A stretch of 64,000 bases of DNA from JANNNX01 sp031398745 (lineage in GTDB: Bacteria > Actinomycetota > Acidimicrobiia > Acidimicrobiales > CADCSY01). The translations under genes were made by a program, and so were the position numbers. Shown here one piece after another: positions 49,860-58,044 of the stretch. The stretch lies in contig JANNNX010000074.1 in assembly GCA_031398745.1 (NCBI GenBank), positions 1 to 64,000 of the forward strand, given 5' to 3'. Positions within the stretch are counted from its first letter, which is position 1. Every line of letters begins with the position of its first letter. The notes under the pieces are model-generated. The model searched no databases and was not told where the DNA came from. It worked only from the letters and a program-made list of their open reading frames with translations.

Positions 49860-51041
49860 ATGCTGGCGTTCACCTTCCCCGGACAAGGTTCCCAGCGGCC
49901 CGCCATGGGCTCGGCCTGGGTGGAGCACCCCTCGTGGGAGCTGGTGGCCGAGGCCTCGGACATCCTCGGCCGTGATGTCGGCCACCTCCTGCTCGACGCC
50001 GACGCCGACGAGCTGCGACCCACCCGCAACGCCCAGCTGGCCACCTTCGTCACCAGTCTGATCGTCCTCGACGCGGTCGAGCGCCTGGGCCTGGCCCCAG
50101 CGGCGGTGGCGGGCCACAGCCTCGGCGAGTACAGCGCCCTGACCGCTACCGGAGCCCTGTCCTTCGCCGACGGGATCCGGTTGGTGGCCGCCCGGGGCGA
50201 GGCCATGCAAGAGGCGGCCGACGGCCACGCCGGAACGATGGCCGCAATCCTCGGGCTGTCCGACGACGACGTCGACGCCGCCTGCCGCATCGCCGAGGGC
50301 GACGTGTGGGTGGCCAACTTCAACGCCCCGGGCCAGGTGGTCATCGCCGGGGCACCGGGGGCGGTGGCCGACGCTGGCGAGGCGGCCCGCGGTCTCGGGG
50401 CCAAGCGGGTCGTTCCCCTCGAGGTCAGCGGTGCCTTCCACACCCCGTTCATGGTCCCGGCCCGCGACAAGCTGCGCAAAGCCGTCGATGAGGCCCGCCT
50501 GCGCGACCCCGAGATCCCGGTGGTGGCCAACATCGATGCCCGCCCCCACAGCGAAGCCGACGAGTGGGCCAACCTCCTGTCGGCCCAGCTGTCGAGCCCG
50601 GTGCGGTGGCGCCAGTCGATCCAGCGCCTGAGCGCCGACGGCATCGTGACCTTCGTCGAACTGGGCCACGGGTCGACGCTCACCGGCTTGGCCAAGCGCA
50701 TCGCGCCGGAAGCGATGGCGCTGTCGGTCTCGACCCCGGCCGACCTCGACTCCCTGCTCGAGACCCTGGCCGGCGAGCCGGTGCACCCGCCGGGCCAGCC
50801 CGACGGCGAGCAGCTCCACATGGTCGAGCGCCTGGTCGTGAGTCCGGCCGCAGGGATCTTCTCGCTCGACGCCCGGTGGCGGACCCCCGAGACCCACGCG
50901 GTCGAGGTCGGTTCCCTCATCGGCACCGTCGGCGACCTGGAGGTGCTGTCGCTGTTCGAGGGAACCCTGATGGGGCTCCTGGCGGTCGACGGCGAGCGGG
51001 TCACCCCCAGCCAGCCGATCGCCTGGCTGCGAACCCGATGA
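49860..51041 (+). CDS. fabD: Malonyl CoA-ACP transacylase with C-terminal lipoyl/biotinyl-like extension
   Basis: FabD loads malonyl groups onto ACP for fatty-acid synthesis. Residues 1-305 are the normal enzyme: FTFPGQGSQ, nucleophile Ser87 in AGHSLGEYSAL, His194 in SGAFHTPFM and VELGHGSTLTGL. The protein continues to residue 393. The extension (about 322-393) reads LVVSPAAGIFSLDAR, then VEVGSLIGTVGDLEVLS and FEGTLMGLLAVDGERV, ending QPIAWLR, a pattern like the biotinyl/lipoyl fold of carboxylase carrier proteins but without an EAMK-type lysine. It is first in the fab operon. No other frame explains the extension, so it seems a genuine fusion. Confidence 0.93.
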   Translation: MLAFTFPGQGSQRPAMGSAWVEHPSWELVAEASDILGRDVGHLLLDADADELRPTRNAQLATFVTSLIVLDAVERLGLAPAAVAGHSLGEYSALTATGALSFADGIRLVAARGEAMQEAADGHAGTMAAILGLSDDDVDAACRIAEGDVWVANFNAPGQVVIAGAPGAVADAGEAARGLGAKRVVPLEVSGAFHTPFMVPARDKLRKAVDEARLRDPEIPVVANIDARPHSEADEWANLLSAQLSSPVRWRQSIQRLSADGIVTFVELGHGSTLTGLAKRIAPEAMALSVSTPADLDSLLETLAGEPVHPPGQPDGEQLHMVERLVVSPAAGIFSLDARWRTPETHAVEVGSLIGTVGDLEVLSLFEGTLMGLLAVDGERVTPSQPIAWLRTR

Positions 51042-51069
51042 GCTCCGGTGCGAACTCGGTGAGCAGCCG

Positions 51070-51999
51070 ATGAGGGGAATCGCGGTGCGGGGGTGGGGCA
51101 CGGCCCTGCCCGACAAGATCGTGACCAACGCCGACCTCGAGGCTCGACTCGACACCTCCGACGAGTGGATCACCGAGCGCACGGGCATCCGGGCTCGCCA
51201 CATCGGCGGCACCACCGGGGGCCTGGCCGTCGAGGCCGGCCGGGCGGCATTGGTCCACGCCGGGGTCGAGGCGTCGAGCGTCGACGTCGTCGTCCTGGCC
51301 ACGACCACGCCCGATCAGCTCATCCCGGCCACCGCCTCCTACGTGCAACAGCAGCTGGGCATCGTCGGCGGGGCGTTCGACCTCACCGCCGCCTGCTCGG
51401 GCTTCGTCTACGGACTGATCACGGCGGCCGGCCTCGCCGCGGTGGGCGCCGAGCGCATCCTCCTCATCGGCGCCGACGTGATGTCGAGCGTGGTCGACCA
51501 GGAGGACCGGGCCATCGCCATCCTCTTCGGGGACGGCGCCGGCGCGGTGGTCCTCGACGGGGTCGAGGGTGCCGGGACCCTGCGGGGCTGGGACATGGGC
51601 TCCGACGGCGACCTGCGCCACATCCTCTACGCCGACCACGGTGGCGTGCTGTTCCAGGATGGCCGGGAGGTGTTCCGGCGGGCGGTGCGGGCCGTGGTCG
51701 ACTCGGCCAGCGCGGCCCTCGCCCGCTCGGGGCTCACCGCCGCCGACGTCGACCTCTTCGTGCCGCATCAGGCCAACCTCCGCATCATCGAGGCCGCCGG
51801 CAATCGCCTCGGCATCCCCCTGGAGCGCACCGCGGTGGTGCTCGATCGGCTGGGCAACACGTCGGCCGCATCGGTCCCCCTCGGCCTGGTCGACGCGCTC
51901 GACGCCGGTCGGCTCTCGCCCGGCGACACCGTGCTGACCGTCGGCTTCGGCGCGGGAATGGCGTGGGCCAGCGCGGTGCTGGAGTGGCCCGGTGACTGA
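51070..51999 (+). CDS. fabH: Beta-ketoacyl-ACP synthase III
   Basis: FabH starts fatty-acid chains by condensing acyl-CoA with malonyl-ACP. The 309-residue protein has the catalytic triad Cys109 (DLTAACSGFVYGL), His233 (VPHQANLRI) and Asn263 (RLGNTSAAS). WITERTGIRARHI is the family's N-terminal signature. The stop overlaps the fabG start by 8 bases, and the ATG lies 28 bases after fabD. Whether it prefers straight or branched primers cannot be read from the sequence. Confidence 0.96.
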   Translation: MRGIAVRGWGTALPDKIVTNADLEARLDTSDEWITERTGIRARHIGGTTGGLAVEAGRAALVHAGVEASSVDVVVLATTTPDQLIPATASYVQQQLGIVGGAFDLTAACSGFVYGLITAAGLAAVGAERILLIGADVMSSVVDQEDRAIAILFGDGAGAVVLDGVEGAGTLRGWDMGSDGDLRHILYADHGGVLFQDGREVFRRAVRAVVDSASAALARSGLTAADVDLFVPHQANLRIIEAAGNRLGIPLERTAVVLDRLGNTSAASVPLGLVDALDAGRLSPGDTVLTVGFGAGMAWASAVLEWPGD

Positions 52000-52705
52000 A
52001 CCTCGGGTGGTCCTCGTGACCGGGGGCAACCGGGGCATCGGCCTGGCCTGCGCCCGCGCCTTCGCAGCGGCCGGCGACCGGGTGGCCGTGACCTACCGGT
52101 CCTCGCCGCCGGCCGATGGCGATCTCTTGGCGGTCCTCTGCGACGTCACCTCCGGCGACCAGGTCGACACCGCCTTCCAGGCCGTCGAATCCGAGCTCGG
52201 AGCGGTCGAGGTGCTGGTCGCCAATGCCGGCATCACCCGTGACGGCCTCCTGATGCGCATGGCCGAGGACTCCTTCACCGACGTGGTCGACGCCAACCTC
52301 ACGGGCGCCTTCCGGGTCGTGCGCCGGGCCACGCCGGGCATGGTCAAGGCTCGGCGGGGCCGCATCGTGCTGATGTCGTCGGTCGTCGGCCTGTCGGGCA
52401 ACGCCGGCCAGGCAAATTACGCCGCCTCCAAGGCCGGTCTCGTCGGCCTGGCCCGATCGGTGGCTCGGGAGCTGGCGTCCCGGGGCATCACCTGCAACGT
52501 GGTCGCCCCCGGACCGATTGCCAGCGACATGACCGATGCCTTGACCCCCGACCAGCAGGCGGCCATGACCGCCGCCGCCCCGCTCGGCCGCTTCGGCACC
52601 GCCGACGAGGTGGCCGCCGCGGTCCTGTTCCTCGCCTCCCCCGAAGCCGCCTACATCACCGGGGCCGTGCTGCCGGTCGACGGCGGCATGGGCATGGGGC
52701 ACTAG
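51992..52705 (+). CDS. fabG: 3-oxoacyl-ACP reductase
   Basis: This is an NADPH-dependent short-chain dehydrogenase of 237 residues that reduces 3-oxoacyl-ACP. The cofactor site is VTGGNRGIGLACARAF, the NAG motif VANAGITRDGL, and the catalytic Ser and YxxxK lie in MSSVVGLSGNAGQANYAASK. It starts at the GTG at 51992, 8 bases inside fabH. Genome-wide many reductases look alike; the position between fabH and acpP supports FabG. Confidence 0.95.
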   Translation: MTEPRVVLVTGGNRGIGLACARAFAAAGDRVAVTYRSSPPADGDLLAVLCDVTSGDQVDTAFQAVESELGAVEVLVANAGITRDGLLMRMAEDSFTDVVDANLTGAFRVVRRATPGMVKARRGRIVLMSSVVGLSGNAGQANYAASKAGLVGLARSVARELASRGITCNVVAPGPIASDMTDALTPDQQAAMTAAAPLGRFGTADEVAAAVLFLASPEAAYITGAVLPVDGGMGMGH

Positions 52706-52740
52706 AACTATCCCCCCCACCAACCACCAAGGAGAGCCCC

Positions 52741-52983
52741 GTGGCTGACGATGAGGTCTTCGACAAGCTCAAGCAGTGCGCCGTCGACGTGCTGGCGGTC
52801 GACGCCGACAAGGTCACCCTCGACGCCAAGTTCGGCGACGACCTCGACGCCGACAGCCTCGATCTAGTCGAGCTGGTCATGGCCCTCGAGGAGACGTTCA
52901 GCATCGAGGTGCCCGAGCAGGACCTCGACGGCGTGGTCACCGTCAAGGACGCCTACGACCTCGTGAAGTCCAAGCTGCCATGA
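52741..52983 (+). CDS. acpP: Acyl carrier protein
   Basis: This 80-residue acidic carrier holds growing acyl chains on a phosphopantetheine attached to Ser39 in DDLDADSLDLVELVMALEE, the family's DSL motif. It starts at GTG 52741 behind an AAGGAG ribosome-binding site and a 35-base gap after fabG. The stop overlaps the fabF ATG as ATGA. Confidence 0.96.
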   Translation: MADDEVFDKLKQCAVDVLAVDADKVTLDAKFGDDLDADSLDLVELVMALEETFSIEVPEQDLDGVVTVKDAYDLVKSKLP

Positions 52984-54149
52984 TCGGCCGCCGAGTGGCC
53001 GTCACCGGCATGGGCGTCATCGTCACCGCCGGCACCGGTCCCGAGGCGTTCTGGCAGGGGCTGCTCGGACCAGCGCCGGTCGGGCCCCGCGAGGTCACCG
53101 ACTTCGACCCCGGCGCCTGGTTCGGGCCCAAGGACGTCCGCCGAGTCGACCGCTTCACCCAGTTCGCGGTGGCGGCGGCGGGCATGGCCCTCGACGACGC
53201 CGGGCCGTTGACGGCCGCCGCCGCCCGTTCGGGGGTGCTCATCGCCACCGGTGTGGGCGGGCTGCACACCCTCGAGGAGCAGATCGTGCTGCGCCACGAA
53301 CAGGGGGCCCGCCGGGTCACCCCGTTCCTGGTGCCGATGATGATGTGCAACGCGGCGGCCGTGAACGTGTCGATGCGCTACGGCTTCCAGGGGCCGTGCG
53401 ACGTCACCGTGACCGCCTGCGCGGCCAGCACCCACGCCATCGTCAACGCCGCCCGGCTGGTCGCCACCGGGACCTGCGACGCGGTGCTGACCGGCGGGTC
53501 GGAGTCGGCCATCACCCCCACCGGGGTGGCCGGGTTCTCCAACATGACGGCCCTGTCGTCGGTGGGAATCTCCCGGCCCTTCGACGTGGCCCGCGACGGC
53601 TTCGTCATGGCCGAGGGGGCGGCCATCCTGGTCCTCGAGGCGTGGGAGCTGGCCGAGGCCCGGGGCGCCCGCATCTACGGCGAGATCCTGGGCGGGGCCA
53701 ACACCGCCGACGCCCACCACATCACCGCCCCCGAGCCGACCGGTGAGGGCGCCGTGCGGTGCATGGAGCTGGCCCTGGCCGATGCCGGGGTGGCCCTCGG
53801 CGACATCGGCCACATCAATGCCCATGGCACCTCCACCGGGCTGAACGACCGAGCCGAGGCCGAGGCCGTGACCAAGGTGTTCGGCGCCGCCGGGCCCCCG
53901 ATCACCTCGACCAAGGGCATCACCGGACACGTGCTGGGCGCCACCGGGGCGGTCGAGGCCATCGCCGTGCTCCTGGCCATGGAGCACGGCCTGATTCCGC
54001 CGACCGCCGGCCTGGTCGACGTCGACCCCGACATCCACCTGGACATCGTCCGGGGCGAGGCCCGCCCGTGGACGCCGGCGCCCACCTTGTCGAACTCGTT
54101 CGGCTTCGGCGGCCACAACGGCTGCCTGGTCATCGGCCCCCCCGCCTAG
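52980..54149 (+). CDS. fabF: Beta-ketoacyl-ACP synthase II
   Basis: FabF elongates acyl-ACP by condensation with malonyl-ACP. The 389-residue protein has Cys147 in VTVTACAASTHAI, His282 in INAHGTSTGLND and His317 in STKGITGHVLGATG, completing the Cys-His-His triad. SNSFGFGGHNGCLV closes it. It starts at the ATG at 52980, overlapping acpP by 4 bases; an upstream open frame inside acpP is not used. It ends the plus-strand operon before the palindromic repeat. Confidence 0.96.
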   Translation: MIGRRVAVTGMGVIVTAGTGPEAFWQGLLGPAPVGPREVTDFDPGAWFGPKDVRRVDRFTQFAVAAAGMALDDAGPLTAAAARSGVLIATGVGGLHTLEEQIVLRHEQGARRVTPFLVPMMMCNAAAVNVSMRYGFQGPCDVTVTACAASTHAIVNAARLVATGTCDAVLTGGSESAITPTGVAGFSNMTALSSVGISRPFDVARDGFVMAEGAAILVLEAWELAEARGARIYGEILGGANTADAHHITAPEPTGEGAVRCMELALADAGVALGDIGHINAHGTSTGLNDRAEAEAVTKVFGAAGPPITSTKGITGHVLGATGAVEAIAVLLAMEHGLIPPTAGLVDVDPDIHLDIVRGEARPWTPAPTLSNSFGFGGHNGCLVIGPPA

Positions 54150-54182
54150 GTCCGCCATCCCCCACCCCTCCGCCCCCCCGCC

Positions 54183-54230
54183 GTTCTCGGCGCGCCCCGG
54201 CCGGTATGGCGTACGGAGCGCGCCGAGAAC
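54183..54230. repeat. Palindromic repeat element, copy 2
   Basis: The 13-base arms GTTCTCGGCGCGC (54183-54195) and GCGCGCCGAGAAC (54218-54230) are identical to those at 20037-20084. The centre is related but inverted: TATGGCG here corresponds to CGCCATA in copy 1. It lies between the convergent ends of fabF and fabZ, a typical place for a bidirectional terminator. Confidence 0.85.
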
Positions 54231-54246
54231 GAGGGGTGGCAGCCGT

Positions 54247-54708
54247 TCAGGCGTCGGTCATGACGAACAGCAGCTCGCCGGAGCAGGCCAGCTCCCCACC
54301 CACGGTGGCCCGTCCGCTGCCCTTGCCGGCCCGGATCGAGACCCGGCTCAACTCGACCGTGAGCTCCAGCACCTCGCCGGGCAGAACCTGGCGGCGGAAG
54401 CGGACGCCGTCGATGCCCCCGAAGAGGGGGAGCTTGCCGGCCAGCAGCGGCGACGAGAGCAGGGCGCAGGCTCCGACCTGGGCCAGCGCCTCGACCATGA
54501 GCACACCGGGCAGCGTCGGCCGACCAGGGAAGTGACCGGCGAAGAAGGCCTCGTCGCCCCGCAGCCGCCAGCGGCCCGCGGCCGACACGCCGGGGTCGAG
54601 GGCGCTGAGCTCGTCGACCAGGAGGAACGGCGGTCGGTGGGCGATCAGGTCGGTGGGCCGAGGCAGGCCCCCGCCACGGTCGGCGTGGCCGCCGCCGACC
54701 TCAGACAC
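54247..54708 (-). CDS. fabZ: 3-hydroxyacyl-ACP dehydratase, FabZ type
   Basis: This hot-dog-fold enzyme of 153 residues removes water from 3-hydroxyacyl-ACP. HRPPFLLVDELSALDPG is the N-terminal motif. The catalytic His is in FAGHFPGRPTLPGVL and the Glu in MVEALAQVGA. Translation starts at the GTG at 54708, 8 bases inside the bcp gene; a very long open frame extends upstream but crosses two genes in another frame and is rejected. Convergence with the fab operon puts the dehydratase under separate control from the other elongation genes. Confidence 0.9.
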   Translation of the reverse strand: MSEVGGGHADRGGGLPRPTDLIAHRPPFLLVDELSALDPGVSAAGRWRLRGDEAFFAGHFPGRPTLPGVLMVEALAQVGACALLSSPLLAGKLPLFGGIDGVRFRRQVLPGEVLELTVELSRVSIRAGKGSGRATVGGELACSGELLFVMTDA

Positions 54709-55156
54709 CCAGGGCCTGGCGCAGCTTGGTCGGGGTGTCCTTCGGCGAGATCTTGTACCAGGCCTGCTCGATCCGGCCGGCCGCGTCGACGAGGAAGGCG
54801 GAGCGGATGATGCCCATGTACTTGCGCCCGTACATCGAGCGCTCGCCCCACACCCCGAAGGCCTCGGCCACCGAGTGGTCGGGGTCGGACAGCAGCGGGA
54901 AGCCGAGGCCGTACTTGGCGTCGAACTTCGCCTGCTTGTCGGGCAGGTCGGGGCTGATGCCGAGCACCACCGTGTCGCCGATGGCCTCGAGGGAGTCCCG
55001 CAGGCCGCACGCCTGGGTCGTGCACCCCGGCGTGTCGGCCTTCGGGTAGAAGTAGACGAGGACCTTGTGGCCAGCCTGGGCCCCCAACGAGACCGGGTTC
55101 CCTCCCTGGTCGAGAAGGGTGAAGTCGGGCGCGTTGTCCCCTGGATCGAGCGGCAT
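54701..55156 (-). CDS. bcp: Thioredoxin-dependent peroxiredoxin (BCP/PrxQ type)
   Basis: This 151-residue enzyme reduces peroxides. The peroxidatic Cys45 sits in YPKADTPGCTTQACGLRD, with the resolving Cys50 five residues later as in alpha-helix-type PrxQ. APDFTLLDQGG opens the thioredoxin fold, and FGVWGERSMYGRKYMGIIRS is conserved in the family. The ATG at 55156 lies 6 bases behind a TATCGT box. fabZ is coupled downstream. Confidence 0.95.
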   Translation of the reverse strand: MPLDPGDNAPDFTLLDQGGNPVSLGAQAGHKVLVYFYPKADTPGCTTQACGLRDSLEAIGDTVVLGISPDLPDKQAKFDAKYGLGFPLLSDPDHSVAEAFGVWGERSMYGRKYMGIIRSAFLVDAAGRIEQAWYKISPKDTPTKLRQALGV

Positions 55157-55162
55157 GCCTGG

Positions 55163-55168
55163 ACGATA
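55163..55168 (-). promoter_or_regulatory. Putative -10 box (TATCGT) of bcp
   Basis: Read on the minus strand this is TATCGT, ending 6 bases before the bcp ATG, with no ribosome-binding site. It would give a leaderless bcp-fabZ transcript. Confidence 0.45.
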
Positions 55169-55382
55169 GGCCGCGCCATGGTGGGGGGGACGCGACTCGA
55201 GCGGGTCAAGGGGGCGCGGGCACCCGAGCGGTCGGGCCATCGAGCTTCCGAGCATGTCCCCAGGTCCGGGACAGTGGCCGCACGGACTTCGTGCGTTCCT
55301 CGTCGCAGAAACGAGAGCGTCAGGCGGTTGTCCCAGACCGGAGGGTGGGGCGGCCGTAGCGTCCTGGCACTCGGGACCGGGG

Positions 55383-56666
55383 CTACGGCGGGGGTGGCGT
55401 TGAACCGGGGGGACGGGACGGGATCGGTGACGTCGCCCGCTGGCGCACGACGACGAGCGCACGCTGGCGCTCGAGCAGCCCCCGTTCGGCACCGTTGGTG
55501 GTTCGGGCCAGGGCGTCGTCGTAGGCGGCCAGAGACTCCTCGATTCGACCGAGACGCTGCAGCAGGTCGGCCCGAGCCGCATGGAACAGGTGGTAGCCGT
55601 CGAGCGCGTCGATCTCGTCCAGCGCGGCGAGCGCCAGGCCAGGACCGTCCCGCTCGGCCAGGGCGATGGCTCGGTTGAGGGCCACCACCGGCGACGGCAT
55701 CCGGGCCACCAGCTGGTCGTAGAGGGCGACGATCTGGAACCAATCGGTGTCCTCGGCTCGCCGGGCGTCGCTGTGGACCGCGGCGATGGCCGCCTGGAGC
55801 TGGTACGGGCCCGGCTGGTTGCGCCGGAGACAGGAACGCACGATGGCGTGGCCCTCGGCGATCATCTCCTCGTCCCATGTGGTTCGGTCCTGGTCGGCGA
55901 GGCGCACCAGCCGGCCCTCGGGGTCGGTGCGCGCCCCCCGCCGCGCCTCGGTCAGCAGCAGCAAGGCCAGCAGCCCATGGGTCTCCGCCTCGTCGGGCAT
56001 CAGCTCGACCAGGAGGCGGGCCAGGCGCACCCCCTCGGCGCACAACTCGCCCCGGATCAGCTCGTCGCCCCCCGAGGCCAGATACCCCTCGTTGAACACC
56101 AGGTAGACGACGGCCAGGACCGGGCGGAGCCGGTCGGGCAGTTCGGCATCCGACGGGATCCGGTAGGCGATGTTGGCCGCCCGGATCTTGTGCTTGGCCC
56201 GGACCAGGCGCTGGGCCATGGTCGACTCGGGGACGAGGAAGGCCCGGGCGATCTCGGGCGTCTGCAGCCCGGCGATGAGCCGCAGGGTCAGCGCCACCTG
56301 GGCCTGGGGAGAGAGCGCCGGGTGGCAGCACGTGAAGATGAGGCGGAGCTGGTCGTCGCGCACGGGGCCGGTCTCGGTGGGCTCGTCGGGGGCGTGCAGG
56401 CGGGTGGCCTCGGCCTGGCGATGGCCGCGGGTGGACTCTCGGCGGATCCGGTCGATCCCTCGGTTGCGAGCGGTGGTGATGATCCAGCCGGCGGGGCTGG
56501 GTGGCAGGCCGCTCGTCGGCCACCGCTCCAGCGCCACCACGAAGGCGTCCTGGACCGCCTCCTCGGCCCGATCGATGTCGCCGAGGACGCGGACCAGGCT
56601 CGCCACCGCTCGCCCCGACTCGGCCCGGAAGACCCGCTCGATGTCGGGACGGTCCACGTCGGGCAC
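55383..56666 (-). CDS. ECF42-type RNA polymerase sigma factor with C-terminal extension
   Basis: This 427-residue protein starts like an ECF sigma factor: region 2 with LVRVLGDIDRAEEAVQDAFV and WIITTARNRGIDRIRRE, region 4 with LRLIAGLQTPEIARAFLVPE. It then continues with a long helical, TPR-like part (about 180-415), including FNEGYLASGGDELIRGELC. That architecture and the adjacent DGPF gene define group ECF42. These sigma factors lack classical anti-sigma factors and the extension is thought to control activity. It lies 8 bases after the DGPF gene. A Pro-rich tail ends the protein. Confidence 0.92.
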   Translation of the reverse strand: MPDVDRPDIERVFRAESGRAVASLVRVLGDIDRAEEAVQDAFVVALERWPTSGLPPSPAGWIITTARNRGIDRIRRESTRGHRQAEATRLHAPDEPTETGPVRDDQLRLIFTCCHPALSPQAQVALTLRLIAGLQTPEIARAFLVPESTMAQRLVRAKHKIRAANIAYRIPSDAELPDRLRPVLAVVYLVFNEGYLASGGDELIRGELCAEGVRLARLLVELMPDEAETHGLLALLLLTEARRGARTDPEGRLVRLADQDRTTWDEEMIAEGHAIVRSCLRRNQPGPYQLQAAIAAVHSDARRAEDTDWFQIVALYDQLVARMPSPVVALNRAIALAERDGPGLALAALDEIDALDGYHLFHAARADLLQRLGRIEESLAAYDDALARTTNGAERGLLERQRALVVVRQRATSPIPSRPPGSTPPPP

Positions 56667-56674
56667 GTTGCCGC

Positions 56675-57034
56675 TCAGGCGGCCGGCTCGTCCTGGAAGG
56701 GGCGCACCTCGACGGGGTTGCCGCAGGCCGCGCTGCCCTCGGCGGCCAACGTGAGGGCGGCATCGAGATCAGGGGCCTCGATGATCCAGAAGCCGCCGAG
56801 CTGCTCCTTGGCCTCGGCAAAGGGGCCGTCGGTGACGACGACATCGGCGCGGGTGGCGTCGACCACGGTGGCCGTGTCGGCCGGCTGGAGCCCCCCACCG
56901 AACACCCAGATGCCCAGCTCCATGAGCTTGGTGTTGAACCGGTCGACAGCCGCGAACGCCTGCTGCATCTCCTCGTCGGAGGCATAGGGGTTCTCGCCGG
57001 CGACGTCGTGGACGGCGAGCAGGTACTGGGTCAT
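56675..57034 (-). CDS. DGPF-domain (YCII-related) protein, ECF42 partner
   Basis: This 119-residue ferredoxin-like-fold protein begins MTQYLLAVHDV and contains VVTDGPFAEAKEQLGGFWII, the DGPF motif that names the family. Such genes are conserved next to ECF42 sigma factors and are common targets of them. An AAGGAGG ribosome-binding site lies 6 bases before the ATG at 57034, the strongest in the window. Function is unknown. The longer frame upstream crosses the divergent EamA gene and is not used. Confidence 0.9.
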   Translation of the reverse strand: MTQYLLAVHDVAGENPYASDEEMQQAFAAVDRFNTKLMELGIWVFGGGLQPADTATVVDATRADVVVTDGPFAEAKEQLGGFWIIEAPDLDAALTLAAEGSAACGNPVEVRPFQDEPAA

Positions 57035-57156
57035 GGCAGTCCTCCTTGTGGCGGGCCCGGCATCGGTGCCGGGCGCACCTCCCAAACGAACGGGGCGACC
57101 CCCAATCGACAACTCTGGTCGAGATCTTCGCGAACGGCGGCCGGCACCCCGCTGCC

Positions 57157-57162
57157 TAACCT
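57157..57162 (+). promoter_or_regulatory. Putative -10 box (TAACCT) of the EamA gene
   Basis: TAACCT ends 10 bases before the ATG at 57173 and fits TANNNT. It lies in the 138-base gap between the divergent DGPF and EamA genes, which must also hold the DGPF-ECF42 promoter. Confidence 0.4.
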
Positions 57163-57172
57163 GTGCCGCCCC

Positions 57173-58030
57173 ATGGCCATCGTTCTCGGACTGTTGGTGT
57201 CGATCGGCTACGGGTCGGCCGACTTCGTGGGCGGACTGGCGGCCCGCCGCAACGACGTCCTCGGGATCGTGATCCGAGCGCAATTGGTCGGCGCGGTCGC
57301 CGTGCCGGTGCTGGCCCTGGCCGTGGGACGGTCCAGCCCGAGCGCGGTCGACCTCCTCCATGGCGCGGGCGCCGGCCTGGCCGGACTCGTCGGGCTGACC
57401 TTCCTGTTCCAGGGGTTGGCCTCGGGGACGATGGGCGTGGTGGCCCCCGTCACCGGTGTCGGGACGGCCACCGTGCCGGTGGTGGTCGGGCTGCTCGGCG
57501 GCGAACGGCCCAGCGGGCTCACCCTGCTCGGGGTGGCAGTTGCCCTGGTGGCCATCGTCCTGGTGGCCCTCGAGCCCTCCGCACCGGGGTCCCCGGGCGT
57601 GACCGTCGGCCAGGTGGCCCGGGCGCTGGTGGCCGGCGGGGGCTTCGGGGTGGCCTACGCCCTCATCGGCACCATCAGCCACGAGGCCGGGATGTGGCCC
57701 CTGGTGGCCCAACGGCTCACCACCCTGGTACTGGCCGTGAGCCTGTCGCTCGCCACGCTGGGTCTCGGCGGCACTCGCCGCCGGGTCGCGATGGCTCCGG
57801 GCACCGGGTGGATGCCGACGGCCAACGGGACCTTGGAGGTGGCCACCCTGTCGACCTACGTGGTGGCCACCGACCTCGGGTTGCTGTCGGTGGTCGGCCC
57901 CCTCGCCTCGCTCTACCCTGGCGCCACGGTGGTGCTGGCCCGCCTGGTCCTCGACGAGCGCCTGTCCCGGACCCAGGTGGTCGGCCTCGCCGTCACCGCG
58001 GTGGGCGTGGCTCTGATCGCCGCCGGCTGA
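57173..58030 (+). CDS. EamA family (DMT superfamily) transporter
   Basis: This 285-residue membrane protein has ten hydrophobic helices in two EamA repeats. It begins MAIVLGLLVSIGYGSADFVG, with GLASGTMGVVAPVTGVGTAT ending the first repeat and GPLASLYPGATVVLARLVLD in the second, the characteristic P-x-x-T/A-x-L pattern before the last helix pair. It likely exports small metabolites; substrate is unknown. Unlike the other EamA gene in this window it has no extra domain. Confidence 0.88.
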   Translation: MAIVLGLLVSIGYGSADFVGGLAARRNDVLGIVIRAQLVGAVAVPVLALAVGRSSPSAVDLLHGAGAGLAGLVGLTFLFQGLASGTMGVVAPVTGVGTATVPVVVGLLGGERPSGLTLLGVAVALVAIVLVALEPSAPGSPGVTVGQVARALVAGGGFGVAYALIGTISHEAGMWPLVAQRLTTLVLAVSLSLATLGLGGTRRRVAMAPGTGWMPTANGTLEVATLSTYVVATDLGLLSVVGPLASLYPGATVVLARLVLDERLSRTQVVGLAVTAVGVALIAAG

Positions 58031-58044
58031 CCCGCCGTCCCCGA

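Noticed and set aside
55157..55382. Small inverted repeats (for example GCACG/CGTGC near 55300 and CTCGT/ACGAG near 55310) in the gap between bcp and the ECF42 gene
   Set aside because: The stems are 5 bases and not followed by a T tract in either direction, so I cannot support a terminator or RNA gene. No coding frame is convincing in these 226 bases.
54247..56985. A 912-codon open frame on the minus strand running through fabZ, bcp and the ECF42 gene
   Set aside because: Only the last 153 codons have protein-family content. The rest is an alternate frame of two well-supported genes, kept open by high GC content.
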